Assembly: GCF_013363975.1 (NCBI RefSeq) | Contig: NZ_JABWGN010000001.1 | Location: forward strand, 186,001 to 250,000 | Source of the DNA: Nonomuraea montanisoli | GTDB lineage: Bacteria; Actinomycetota; Actinomycetes; Streptosporangiales; Streptosporangiaceae | Direction of reading: 5' to 3' | DNA length: 64,000 nt | Part shown: in pieces, positions 23,587 through 31,939 of the stretch | How positions within the stretch are numbered: position 1 is the first letter of the stretch | Layout: each line of letters opens with the position of its first letter | The notes under the pieces: generated by a model | What the model was told of the DNA's origin: nothing | What the model saw: the letters and a program-made list of their open reading frames with translations, nothing else | Databases searched by the model: none | Program-made: the position numbers and the translations under genes

Positions 23587-24198
23587 TCAAGCGTCCCGCC
23601 TTGCCTCCTGCTCCCGGCGGGATCCCGGGGACCCGCCGCTGATCAGGGCGAGGGCGGTGGCCAGGTCGTGGCCGGTGGGGGCCCGTTCGGGGTCGATCAG
23701 GCACTGGGCCATGACGCCGGTCAACAGCGCCTGGTGGAAGCCGCCGACCGCCCAGGCGTCGGGATGGCCGGGGTCGAGGCCGGCGAGCACCTGGGCCAGG
23801 CCGAGACGGGCGTGCTCAAGGCCGGCGGCCAGGTGGGCGCGGGCCTGCTCGGCGTGCTGGACCTGCCCGATGACGTCGAAGGTGGCCGCCCACAGGGGCC
23901 GGTAGGTCTCGAAGGTCGTGAGGATCCGCGTCCAGGCCGCCTCGAAGCGCTGCAGCGGGCCGGCCTCGGGGTCGGCGGGAACGGCGGCCAGCGCCTGGGC
24001 GAGCTGCTCGCCCCATTCCTGCGAAGCCTGCGACAGGGCCTCGTTGAGCAGCGCCTCCTTGGAGCCGAAGTGGTAGCCGACGGCCGCCATGCTGACCCCG
24101 CCGGCGGCGGCGGTGATGTCGCGGATGCTGGTGCGCGCGTAGCCCTTGTCGTACAGGCAGCGTTTGGCCCCGGCGATCAGATCTTCGCGGTTCCCCAT
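23587..24198 (-). CDS. TetR/AcrR family transcriptional regulator
   Basis: 203 residues from ATG 24198 (MGNREDLIAGAKRCLYDKGY). HTH with TSIRDITAAAGGVSMAAVGYHFGSKEALL in residues 18-50; a C-terminal ligand-binding domain ends in a charged tail. Divergent from the secreted carboxylesterase; the shared region contains a 17-bp-armed palindrome plus a third half-site, so the esterase is its likely target and the gene is probably autoregulated. Confidence 0.92.
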   Translation of the reverse strand: MGNREDLIAGAKRCLYDKGYARTSIRDITAAAGGVSMAAVGYHFGSKEALLNEALSQASQEWGEQLAQALAAVPADPEAGPLQRFEAAWTRILTTFETYRPLWAATFDVIGQVQHAEQARAHLAAGLEHARLGLAQVLAGLDPGHPDAWAVGGFHQALLTGVMAQCLIDPERAPTGHDLATALALISGGSPGSRREQEARRDA

Positions 24199-24222
24199 GG
24201 CTCGCACCCTATACCAAGAATC

Positions 24223-24280
24223 AGACGATCGACTTAGGCGATTGCCTAAGTCGATCGTCTTGCGCGATCGCCTAAGTCGG
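24223..24280. promoter_or_regulatory. Long TetR operator: 17-bp palindrome plus an extra half-site
   Basis: Arm AGACGATCGACTTAGGC (24223-24239), four-base spacer, then its exact reverse complement (24244-24260). A third copy of the half-site, GATCGCCTAAGTCGG, follows at 24266-24280. The core is CTTAGGC/GCCTAAG. Confidence 0.88.
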
Positions 24281-24343
24281 TTGTACGGTTCTCGCCGTAC
24301 GGGAGATCCGTACGTGAGATCACTGATGCGAGGAGATGGACAG

Positions 24344-25939
24344 ATGACCGACATGGGCAAGGTGGCGGCAGGACTGACGGCCCTGGGCGTCGCAGGGGCG
24401 ATCCTGAGCCCCTCGGCGGCGGCCGCGGAAGGCGGCGCGCTGGTCCGCACCGACCGTGGGCCCGTGCGGGGCATGGTCGCCGACGACCATCGCTCGTTCC
24501 TGGGCATCCCGTACGCCGCCCCGCCGGTGGGCGAGCTGCGCTGGCGGGCGCCGCGTCCCGCCCCGGCCTGGACACAGCCGCTCCAGGCCACCACCCCGGG
24601 CCCGATGTGCGCGCAGACCGGCGACCACCTGGGCGGCGACAGCCTCAGCGAGGACTGCCTCTACCTGAACGTGACCACCCCTCGCGCCCGCTCCGGAGAG
24701 AAGCTGCCCGTCATGGTGTGGCTCCACGGCGGCAGCTTCAAGGACGGCGCCGGCCACCTCTACGACGCCCGCCGCCTGGCCGTCCAGGGCGAGGCCATCG
24801 TGGTGACCGTCAACTACCGGCTCGGCGCCTTCGGTTTCCTGGCCCACCCCGCCCTGCGCGACGCCGACGGCCTGTCCGGCAACTACGGGCTCGCCGACCA
24901 GCAGGCCGCCCTGCGCTGGGTCCGGCGCAACGCCGCCGCCTTCGGCGGCGACCCCGGCAACGTGACGCTGTTCGGCGAGTCCTCCGGCGCCGTGGCGGTC
25001 TGCGCCCACCTGGCCGCGCCCGGATCGGCCGGGCTGTTCCACCGCGCGATCCTGCAGAGCGCCCCCTGCACCGCCCCATGGGCGCCCTCCCTGGCCATGG
25101 CCAACAACCCGCGTCCCCGCGCCCAGGCCGAACGCGACGGCCAGGCTCTGGTCGAGCGGCTGGGAGTCGGCGAGTCGCCGACCGCCGAGCAACTGCGCGC
25201 CGTCCCGGCCGACAAGCTGCTGCAGGCCGCCTCCGACCCGGCCCAGCCCGGCTTCGGCCCGGTCACCGGCGGCGCGTTCCTCCCGCTCGACCCGGCCCGC
25301 GCGGTCGCCACCGGCCGCTCACAGCGGGTGCCGGTGCTGTACGGCATCAACCGCCACGAGCAGCGCATGCACGTCTGGGGCCTGGAGATGGCCAAGTACC
25401 GAGGCCCCATCCCCGCCGACCGCTACGACGACGAGATCCGCGCCGCCTTCGGCGCCGACGCCGACAAGGTCCTGGTCCGCTACCCCCTGTCCGCCTACGC
25501 CTCGCCCAGCCAGGCGCTGGCCACCGCCCTGACCGACGCCCAGTACGCCCGACCCGCCCTCGACACCGGCAAGGCGCTCTCCCGCCACGTCCCGACCTAC
25601 GCCTTCGAGTTCGCCGACGCCGACGCGCCCTGGTTCGCCGCCTTCCCCAAGCCGTACGACATGGGCGCCTACCACGCCGCCGACCTGCCGTACCTGTTCG
25701 ACGTCGGCTACACCCAGCCCCTCACCGGCCCGCAGCGCCGGCTCGCCGACCACATGATCGGCTACTGGACCCGGTTCGCCCGCACCGGCGACCCCAACGG
25801 CTCGGGCGCACCCACCTGGCAGCCCTTCACGACCGCCCGCCCGTACGTCCAGTCCCTGGCGCCCGGCGACGACGGCATCAAGCCCGCCGACTTCGCCCGC
25901 GACCACGACTACGACTTCTGGACCTCACTCCACGGCTGA
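24344..25939 (+). CDS. Secreted carboxylesterase type B
   Basis: 531 residues. Signal peptide to about SAAAAE (residue 28), then the type-B family: FLGIPYAAPPVGELRWRAP, EDCLYLNV with Cys, oxyanion WLHGGSF, NYRLGAFGFL, and nucleophile Ser in FGESSGAVAV. The acid is likely Glu in YGINRHEQRM and the base His in YHAADLPYLF. ATG 24344 follows GAGGAGATGGACAG. Hydrolyses carboxylic esters outside the cell; the substrate is not evident. Controlled by the divergent TetR. Confidence 0.93.
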   Translation: MTDMGKVAAGLTALGVAGAILSPSAAAAEGGALVRTDRGPVRGMVADDHRSFLGIPYAAPPVGELRWRAPRPAPAWTQPLQATTPGPMCAQTGDHLGGDSLSEDCLYLNVTTPRARSGEKLPVMVWLHGGSFKDGAGHLYDARRLAVQGEAIVVTVNYRLGAFGFLAHPALRDADGLSGNYGLADQQAALRWVRRNAAAFGGDPGNVTLFGESSGAVAVCAHLAAPGSAGLFHRAILQSAPCTAPWAPSLAMANNPRPRAQAERDGQALVERLGVGESPTAEQLRAVPADKLLQAASDPAQPGFGPVTGGAFLPLDPARAVATGRSQRVPVLYGINRHEQRMHVWGLEMAKYRGPIPADRYDDEIRAAFGADADKVLVRYPLSAYASPSQALATALTDAQYARPALDTGKALSRHVPTYAFEFADADAPWFAAFPKPYDMGAYHAADLPYLFDVGYTQPLTGPQRRLADHMIGYWTRFARTGDPNGSGAPTWQPFTTARPYVQSLAPGDDGIKPADFARDHDYDFWTSLHG

Positions 25940-25971
25940 GACGTTCGAGGACTTCTCCGGGTGGTTCTCAA

Positions 25972-26070
25972 CCCAAGGTCTTCACCTTCGGGGGTCGCTT
26001 CGCGACGTGGGGGCTCAGGCAGCGCTCGGTGGGGGGCTCGGCGCCCTCCACACCCCCACAAGGGCGCGGC
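25972..26070 (+). repeat. Copy 2 of the 99-bp dispersed repeat
   Basis: Same sequence as 22412-22510 except at two positions (one weakens the hairpin stem). It starts 32 bases after the carboxylesterase stop, in the same orientation as copy 1, so the two copies bracket a 3.5-kb segment. Confidence 0.9.
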
Positions 26071-26683
26071 CCTCGCTCACGCTCGGACGTCCTGATCGGG
26101 GCTGCGCCCCGAACCCCGGGCGAGGGGGCTCCCGCCGCCTCGCGCTCCCCCACCTTGGCCATGACCACATCACGACAGGTCAGCATCACGTCAGGTCAGC
26201 CAGGCAGGTCAGCAGGCCACGACGCGAAGCACGGCAGTCGACACCCGCTGCGCTGAAGATCAAGGCGTCTTCTGGCGATCGGCAAGGCGCCGTTCTTCGC
26301 CTTGGTCGGTCGGCGCCAAGACAACTTGACAGGACCCGCACAAAGCGAAGGAATATCCATCCGCACATGCTTCCAAGCGCCTTGATCTGCCTGGACGGTG
26401 CAGGGCGAGTTCAGGGAACGCAGCATGGCATTATGCTAAAATTGCGAAACTCTCACAGGGGCGAAGCACCTTAGATGTAGCTCCAGAACCCTCAAACAGA
26501 GCTGTGCCCCGGGCTGCGTGCAAGCAGAGGCATTCCCGGGGCTTATGCATCGATGCTGACACGCCATCCCGGGCGAGAGAGGCGAGGCGGTGGACGAGCG
26601 CGAGGCCGAGCATCTGTGCGGGGTGCTGTCGTCGACCCTCGTCAGTCCGGGCGCTCCCGACGGGAGGCGACGGAAGCAGAGTG
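26071..26683. other. Gene-poor stretch with an inverted repeat, possible mobile-element remnant
   Basis: Base composition here drops compared with the flanks and no frame looks coding. A perfect 11-bp inverted repeat, AGATCAAGGCG at 26257-26267 and CGCCTTGATCT at 26378-26388, bounds 132 bases with no ORF. An AT-rich patch (GCATTATGCTAAAATTGCG, near 26426) follows. It could be the residue of an IS or MITE; this is a guess from structure. Confidence 0.35.
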
Positions 26684-27106
26684 TCACACCTTCTTGACGA
26701 CGATCGAGTCCGGGACCAGCTTCTCCAGGTCGTCCACGTCCGAGGTGAAGACGGTGACCTGACCTTTCTGCTGTCGCGCGACGACGGCGAGCACGGCGTC
26801 GATCGCGTACTTGTGGCCGTGCAGCCCGGCCTCCGTCAGGAGCCGGCGGGCCCGGCGGGCCTGGTCCTTTCCCAGGTCGGCGACGTTGAGCCGGGAGAGC
26901 ACCCAGTCCCAGCGTTGCTCAGTGATCCTTCCGTCGCACGCCTCGACCACCGTCATGGGAGACGTCACCACGTCGGCCTGGCCGCGGGCGGCGAGGTCGA
27001 GCAACGCGATCATCTTCCTGTCGCCCCGCACGGCGAGGGACAGGGCCCCGCAGTCGAGTATGAAGATCCGTGGCGGCTGCCCGCACTCGCCGCTTCGCCT
27101 GCTCAC
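26684..27106 (-). CDS. PIN-domain toxin (VapC-like)
   Basis: 140 residues. Acidic PIN residues: Asp in FILDCGALSL, Glu in MTVVEACDG, Asp in YAIDAVLAVVA and Asp in FTSDVDDLEKL, the order of a VapC-type RNase. GTG 27106 overlaps the stop of the antitoxin-like gene (GTGA), as is usual for toxin-antitoxin pairs. Confidence 0.85.
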   Translation of the reverse strand: MSRRSGECGQPPRIFILDCGALSLAVRGDRKMIALLDLAARGQADVVTSPMTVVEACDGRITEQRWDWVLSRLNVADLGKDQARRARRLLTEAGLHGHKYAIDAVLAVVARQQKGQVTVFTSDVDDLEKLVPDSIVVKKV

Positions 27107-27381
27107 GCCGCCTCTTCTGCCTTGCGCTTCCCGCCGGCGCGGCGGCGTTCGTGCTCGGCGTCGAGCTCGTCAAGTTCCTTGCCCGCCGCTGCACGTTCGT
27201 CCTCGGTGACCGGCCCGTACTCTTCCTCAAGCCAGTTCACCAGCCCCAGCAACCGGTCGCGGTCTCGCTTGACGCGCAGCGCCTCGGCGACATAGGCCGA
27301 CAGGCCACGCTCTGCCGCCTCGGCGCGGATCTCATCGAGGAGTTCCTCGGGGATCGTCACCGTCACTTTCTTGGTTGCCAT
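27103..27381 (-). CDS. Ribbon-helix-helix antitoxin paired with the PIN toxin
   Basis: 92 residues from ATG 27381 (MATKKVTVTIPEELLDEIRA): a typical MetJ/Arc beta-strand-helix-helix DNA-binding N-terminus with LSAYVAEALRVKR, then an acidic/basic C-terminal tail that would wrap the toxin. An ATG at 27393 adds four residues; neither has ideal spacing from the AGGAG upstream. Precedes and overlaps the toxin gene. Confidence 0.82.
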   Translation of the reverse strand: MATKKVTVTIPEELLDEIRAEAAERGLSAYVAEALRVKRDRDRLLGLVNWLEEEYGPVTEDERAAAGKELDELDAEHERRRAGGKRKAEEAA

Positions 27382-27856
27382 ACTTGAGACCATACTCCTG
27401 GTATCGGTCTTCTTACCAGAATTCCGCGGGTCAGAGTTCGAAGTCCTGGCAGCCGTAAGTGGCGGCCTCCTCGAAGTGGCCGGGGAGCGGGTGCAGGTCG
27501 ACCACGGCCACGGTGAGCGTGTGGATCCCTCCTCACTCTTGTCCGGAGGCGCGAACGGCTCTCCCGATGCGCTGACGACCTCGACACTATGGCCGCATGG
27601 CCATCTTGCATAAGATCAGTATTGCTATGACGTTATGCTCCTGGCGGGCATGACGGCGGGGCGTCGTCCACGGGCGGAGCTCGCGCGGGTCGCGTACGGC
27701 ATGGCGGGGCCGTGCGCGCGGACGCGGCGGTGAGCTGCGCGGCCTCACATTCCGGGGTGCTGCGCTGTCGTACTCCACGGAAGGTCACGCCATCCACGAA
27801 CCGGCACCCCGCCGTCACCGGCAGGAGTCGCCGGCAACCCGCTAAGGAGAAACCGC
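27382..27856. other. Intergenic region between antitoxin and monooxygenase genes
   Basis: No gene is supportable. It contains the antitoxin promoter side (ATACCAGGAGTATGGT near 27389-27404, partly palindromic) and an AT-rich inverted repeat GCATAA/TTATGC at 27608-27613 and 27633-27638, a plausible promoter-operator for the downstream monooxygenase. On the minus strand, a short in-frame run ending YGCQDFEL at about 27430 may be the tail of a degraded gene. Confidence 0.35.
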
Positions 27857-29101
27857 ATGGACACGACGAACAACGGTGGCCGCCGGGCTCTGGTGGTCGG
27901 CCTGGGCGTCAGCGGGATCGCGACGGCGCTGCGGCTGCGGCAGATCGGCTGGACGCCGGTCATCGTCGAGCGGGCCGCCACCCGGCGGTCCGGTGGATAC
28001 TTCATCGCGCTGTTCGGCGCGGGCCGTGCCGCGGCCCAGCGCCTGGGCATCCTGGACAACCTCACCGATCGGGGGCCGGAGGGCTCCGCCTACGACATCG
28101 ACCGGGCCGGCAACCGCCGCCCCGGGCTGGGTTTCAAGGACTTTCCCGGCCGGCCGTGGATGATGATGCGGGCAGACGTGGAGGAGGCCGGTTTCGCCGC
28201 GCTGCCGCCCGATGTCGAGATCCGTCACTCCACGGTGCCGACGCGGATCGAGCAGGACCCCGACGGCGTGGACGTCACACTGGCCGACGCCGCCCGCGGG
28301 ACCACGGTCACCGAACGCTTCGATCTCGTCGTCGGCGCGGACGGGCTGCGCTCCACGGTGCGGCGGCTGGCGTTCGGGCCGCACGAGGACTACCTGCGCC
28401 GGATGAACTACATGGTGGTCGCCTTCCAGCTCACCGACGCGCTCCCCGGCCACGACCGGACCGACTCCGTCATCCTGGCCGAACCGCAGCGGTCGCTGTG
28501 GATCTTCCCCTTCAAGGACCGCCCGCCGACCGCGATGCTGAGCTACCACACCGACGACGTGGACGCCGAGTTCACCCGCCCCATGATCGACCGGGTGCGC
28601 GAGGTGTTCGGCCCGGAGCCGACCGGCGCGGCGCTGGGGGCGGCGCTGGACACGCTGGAGTCGGCCGACGAGGTGCTGTTCGACTCGGTCGAGCAGGTGC
28701 GCATGGACCGCTGGCACCGCGGCCGGGTGGTGCTCGTCGGCGACGCGGCCTGGTGCGTGACCCTGTACGCGGGGATGGGCGCATCGAGCGGGATGGCCGG
28801 GGCCGACCTGCTGGGCACCATGCTGGCCCGCCACCCCGGCAGCGTGACCGGGGCGCTGGCCGCATGGGAGCGGCAGTTGCGGCCCTCCATCGGCTACCTC
28901 CAGGGGAACGGCTTGCAGATGCGCAGCCTGTTCGTCCCGGCCACCCGCTTCGAACTGGCGCGGCGCAAGGCGATGGTGCGGATGAGCAAGATGCCGATCA
29001 CCTCCCCGCTGATCCTCCGCTGGAGGACCAAGGGCAAGGCGGCCCGGATGAAGGACATGGACTTCTCCCACCCCGGCCTGGCGCTCGCCGGGCCCCGCTG
29101 A
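27857..29101 (+). CDS. FAD-dependent monooxygenase (aromatic hydroxylase type)
   Basis: 414 residues. N-terminal dinucleotide motif ALVVGLGVSGIATALRL, the substrate/FAD DG motif VVGADGLRSTVR near residue 155, and the GD motif RVVLVGDAAWCVTLYAGMGAS near 290. One-component flavin hydroxylase of the PHBH/TetX group; substrate unknown. ATG 27857 follows AAGGAGAAACCGC. The stop is four bases from the stop of a convergent small gene. Confidence 0.92.
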   Translation: MDTTNNGGRRALVVGLGVSGIATALRLRQIGWTPVIVERAATRRSGGYFIALFGAGRAAAQRLGILDNLTDRGPEGSAYDIDRAGNRRPGLGFKDFPGRPWMMMRADVEEAGFAALPPDVEIRHSTVPTRIEQDPDGVDVTLADAARGTTVTERFDLVVGADGLRSTVRRLAFGPHEDYLRRMNYMVVAFQLTDALPGHDRTDSVILAEPQRSLWIFPFKDRPPTAMLSYHTDDVDAEFTRPMIDRVREVFGPEPTGAALGAALDTLESADEVLFDSVEQVRMDRWHRGRVVLVGDAAWCVTLYAGMGASSGMAGADLLGTMLARHPGSVTGALAAWERQLRPSIGYLQGNGLQMRSLFVPATRFELARRKAMVRMSKMPITSPLILRWRTKGKAARMKDMDFSHPGLALAGPR

Positions 29102-29104
29102 GCC

Positions 29105-29464
29105 TCACCGGCTGGTGGTGGCCTGTTCGACGAGGGCCACGGTGGCCCGCGGGTCGGCGACCTCGACCACGAGGCGGGCGTAGCGCTCGTCGGCCAGCTC
29201 GATGACCACGGTCCTGGCCGCGTCGTGGACGTCCCAGAAGACCTTCTCCCCGTCGAGGCGGAAGGTGCCGGCCGTGATGACGCCGGGGATGTTGACGCCG
29301 GGAGCGCGCAGGCCCTTGAAGAAGCCGCTGACGATGCCGGGATCGGCGGTGGCGCCGCGGACGTTGGCCAGCGGGATCGCCAGCCGGCTCTTGAGCGCCC
29401 AGAGCTTGTCGAGCCCCTCGATCTCCACGACCAGGGTGTCGCCGTCGATGCTGATCTGTGCCAT
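29105..29464 (-). CDS. Small PH-like domain protein of unknown function
   Basis: 119 residues, all beta-rich: DGDTLVVEIEGLDKLWALKS, RLAIPLANVRGATADPG, TAGTFRLDGEKVFWDV, RTVVIELADERYARLVVEV. The pattern suggests a bacterial PH-like fold. AAGGAG precedes ATG 29464. It follows the TetR gene by eleven bases, so they share an operon. Confidence 0.7.
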   Translation of the reverse strand: MAQISIDGDTLVVEIEGLDKLWALKSRLAIPLANVRGATADPGIVSGFFKGLRAPGVNIPGVITAGTFRLDGEKVFWDVHDAARTVVIELADERYARLVVEVADPRATVALVEQATTSR

Positions 29465-29475
29465 GTCGAAGCTCC

Positions 29476-30078
29476 TTACGGGTGGCGGGTGAGCCGGTGG
29501 GCCAGGGCGGCGCCGGCCTGGTCGACGTTCGTGCCGGAGGTGCCGGCTCTGGCCCGCAGCCGGAGCCCGAGGATCGTCGCGGTGAGCGCGAAGGCCACGT
29601 CGTCCTCGTCCTGCCGGGCGTTCTCGGCCGGGGAGTGCTGCTCGCCCGGGGGGTGCTGCCCGGCCGGGGAGTGCTGCCCGGCCGCCGTCCTGGCGGCCTG
29701 GTCGAAGGCGGCCAGGACGGGGGCGAGCTGGTCGGCGACCTCGCGGTCCACCGGTGCGCGTTCGACCACGGCCATCAGCAGCAGGTTCAGGCCGGCCTCC
29801 TCAGCGGGCTCGCCGACGGCCACGTGCAGCGCCTGGGCGAGGTCGCCGGCGCCGGCGACGCGGTCGATGAGGGGGGCGATGTGGTGCTCCAGGGACCAGC
29901 GCAGCGCGGCCTGGTACAGCCCCCGCTTGCTGCCGAAGGTCTTGTACAGGCTGTTGCGGTGCACGCCGAGGTGGGTCACCAGGTCGTCCATGGAGATGCC
30001 GTCGTAGGACCGGGTGGAGAACAGCTCGGCCGCCGACCGGATCACGGTCGCCTCGTCGAAGCCTCGGGGTCGTCCCAT
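29476..30078 (-). CDS. TetR/AcrR family transcriptional regulator
   Basis: 200 residues. HTH in residues 8-50 (DEATVIRSAAELFSTRSYDG with VHRNSLYKTFGSKRGLY). The C-terminal domain contains an inserted GQHxP-type repeat (residues about 135-152) coded by 18-bp units, in a loop position. A palindrome lies just upstream of the start. Leads an operon with the PH-like protein. Confidence 0.9.
   Translation of the reverse strand: MGRPRGFDEATVIRSAAELFSTRSYDGISMDDLVTHLGVHRNSLYKTFGSKRGLYQAALRWSLEHHIAPLIDRVAGAGDLAQALHVAVGEPAEEAGLNLLLMAVVERAPVDREVADQLAPVLAAFDQAARTAAGQHSPAGQHPPGEQHSPAENARQDEDDVAFALTATILGLRLRARAGTSGTNVDQAGAALAHRLTRHP
29625..29678. repeat. Three 18-bp tandem units in a tetR gene
   Basis: Units at 29625, 29643 and 29661 (type CGGCCGGGGAGTGCTGCC) encode the repeated GQHSPA-like hexapeptide on the minus strand. 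Confidence 0.85.
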
Positions 30079-30097
30079 GGCTTGAGCATGGCAGTTT

Positions 30098-30127
30098 AGG
30101 AATGAACAGTCAAGAACGTTCGTTCCT
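30098..30127. promoter_or_regulatory. TetR autoregulatory operator
   Basis: AGGAATGAAC (30098-30107) and GTTCGTTCCT (30118-30127) are inverted repeats with one mismatch and a ten-base spacer, 20 bases upstream of the tetR ATG at 30078. Confidence 0.7.
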
Positions 30128-30141
30128 GAACTCGGCGATCC

Positions 30142-31047
30142 CTATTCGATCATGGTTCCGCAGCGGTACCCCTCCACCCGCTCCGGGTCGAGCTGGAGGT
30201 GGGCGAGGTTGGTGGTCTCGATGGGGCGGCGGAAGGTCTCCTGCTTGTCGCAGTCGTACAGGACGTACGTGCCGTCGCTCTCGCCGAGGAGCATCATCCA
30301 GCGCCCGCCGTACAGCGGCTTGTCGTTCTCGGCGTTCTTCAGGACGGCCCACTGGTCCTGGAAGCCGACGTAGCCGAGCAGGTCGTCGGCCTGGCCGGTG
30401 TCGCGCACCTCGACGGCGGCCTCGATCATGCTCAGGATCAGCACGAAGCCGACCCCGAGGCCGGTGAGGGCGCACACGAGGATCTTCATGCCGGCGCGGC
30501 CGACCGGCCTGCGGCGCATGAGCCGGAACGGCACCACGAACGCCAGGACGCCCAGCCCGACGGCGACGACGACCATGAGCCCCACCGTCAGGTCGGCGAC
30601 CAGGTTGACCAGGCCCCAGTACGTCGCGCCGCACCACAGCGCGGCGAGGACGGCCACCGTCCAGGGACGGGCGCGCACCGCGGCGAGCAGCCGGCCGGCC
30701 GCGCCACGGGTGATCCGGTCGATGAGCCAGCCGAGCCCGACGACGGCGCCCACGGCCGGGACGAGCGCGAGCACGAGCAGGATGAGCGTGCCCATGAGGC
30801 GTCCGAGCAGGACGGACTGGTCGATGCCGGCCTGCTGGGGGTTGATGCCGAACACCCAGTAGATCTGCTCGATGCCGAGGTACAGCACCGCGTACAGGCC
30901 GACGCCCACGGGCACGACGACGGAGCCGATGCGTTCGAGGATGGTGAGCACCCCGCCGCCGCCTTCGCCGTCGCCGTCGCCGTGGCCGTTCGAGGGGGCG
31001 GGAGAGGGCTGCTCGACCGGCTCTTGGCGCAGTGAGGGGGTGTTCAT
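30142..31047 (-). CDS. Polytopic membrane protein of unknown function
   Basis: 301 residues from ATG 31047 (MNTPSLRQEP). A cytoplasmic tail with a Gly/Asp-rich run, then about six membrane segments (residues 45-220), and a C-terminal soluble part with QDQWAVLKNAENDKPLYGGR and YVLYDCDKQETFRR. The C-terminal domain resembles proteins that respond to cell-surface conditions, but no family is recognised. An upstream extension of the frame to 31275 lies across the divergent gene and is rejected. Confidence 0.75.
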   Translation of the reverse strand: MNTPSLRQEPVEQPSPAPSNGHGDGDGEGGGGVLTILERIGSVVVPVGVGLYAVLYLGIEQIYWVFGINPQQAGIDQSVLLGRLMGTLILLVLALVPAVGAVVGLGWLIDRITRGAAGRLLAAVRARPWTVAVLAALWCGATYWGLVNLVADLTVGLMVVVAVGLGVLAFVVPFRLMRRRPVGRAGMKILVCALTGLGVGFVLILSMIEAAVEVRDTGQADDLLGYVGFQDQWAVLKNAENDKPLYGGRWMMLLGESDGTYVLYDCDKQETFRRPIETTNLAHLQLDPERVEGYRCGTMIE

Positions 31048-31165
31048 CCTGGGGGTCGCTCCTTGGTGCTGAGGGGAACGATGGTGGCACACGGCCCGGG
31101 ACCCGGCCCTCCTCGGGTCGTTAACCGGTGGATCATCGCGGCGGCCTCGTACCAGACTGAGCTTC

Positions 31166-31933
31166 ATGAGCGCAGAGGAGCTGGTTGCGGCGGCCGCGTA
31201 CGGCGAGGCCGAGGAGGTGCGGCGGCTGCTCGCCGGCGGTGCGCGAGCGGACGAGCCCGACGAGTACGGCAGCACCGCCCTCTACCGGGCCGCCGTACAG
31301 GGCCGCGCGGAGATCGTCCGCATGCTGCTGGCCGCGGGCGCCGATCCCGACCACGAGAGCGGGGGCGACGGCGAGGGGCTGCCGCTGTGCGCGGCCGCGG
31401 TCTGCGGACACCTCGACGTGGTCGACGCCCTGCTCGACGGCGGCGCCGACCCCGATCGGCGGGAGGACGTCGCGATCACCGGGAGGACCGCGCTCCACTG
31501 GGCCGCCTCGACCGAGCACCTCGCGGTCGTGCGCGCCCTGCTCGCCGGGGGCGCCGCGCCCGACGTGGAGGACGCGATCGGCCGCACGGCGCTGTCCCAC
31601 GCCGCCCAGCGCGGCGCCACCGCCGTGGTGCGGACGCTGCTCGACCACGGGGCCGACCCCGCGCACCGCGACCGCGGGGGCCGGAGCCCGGCGGATTTCG
31701 CTCGCCCGTACGTGGGCCGCGACATCGAGGCGGAGCTGCTCGCGGAGGTCACGGTCCCGCCGGGGGGAAGCGTCGCGGTCCGCCGCGAGCGGTCGGAGGG
31801 CGGCGATGAAGGGGTCGTGGTGGAGGTCCGCGGCGAGCGGGGCGACCTGCGCTCCGGGCGGACGCTGGGCACGGGCCACGCCGAGATCGTCCGCCTGCTG
31901 GAGAGCCTGGAGAGCCTGGAGAGCAGCGCCTAG
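31166..31933 (+). CDS. Ankyrin-repeat protein
   Basis: 255 residues with about five ankyrin repeats in residues 5-185 (for example YGSTALYRAAVQGRAEIVRM followed by LLAAGADPD; GRTALHWAASTEHLAVVRAL). The C-terminal 60 residues are not ankyrin and end in three LES triplets coded by 9-bp repeats. Probably cytoplasmic, a protein-binding module. The start ATG 31166 fits the first repeat. Confidence 0.9.
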   Translation: MSAEELVAAAAYGEAEEVRRLLAGGARADEPDEYGSTALYRAAVQGRAEIVRMLLAAGADPDHESGGDGEGLPLCAAAVCGHLDVVDALLDGGADPDRREDVAITGRTALHWAASTEHLAVVRALLAGGAAPDVEDAIGRTALSHAAQRGATAVVRTLLDHGADPAHRDRGGRSPADFARPYVGRDIEAELLAEVTVPPGGSVAVRRERSEGGDEGVVVEVRGERGDLRSGRTLGTGHAEIVRLLESLESLESSA

Positions 31934-31939
31934 CGGACG

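Noticed and set aside
23547..23642. Possible 31-residue ORF after the three coupled genes
   Set aside because: Short, without a ribosome-binding site or a recognisable feature, and partly antisense to the tetR gene.
22469..26070. The 99-bp repeats as a CRISPR array
   Set aside because: Only two copies 3.5 kb apart with genes between; no regular spacers or cas genes.
27363..27611. Minus-strand frame upstream of the antitoxin
   Set aside because: Arg/Pro-rich translation without motifs; only a short unrelated tail (YGCQDFEL) in another frame looks protein-like.
31048..31275. N-terminal extension of the membrane protein at 30142-31047
   Set aside because: It would run through the divergent ankyrin gene and its promoter and has no membrane or domain signal.
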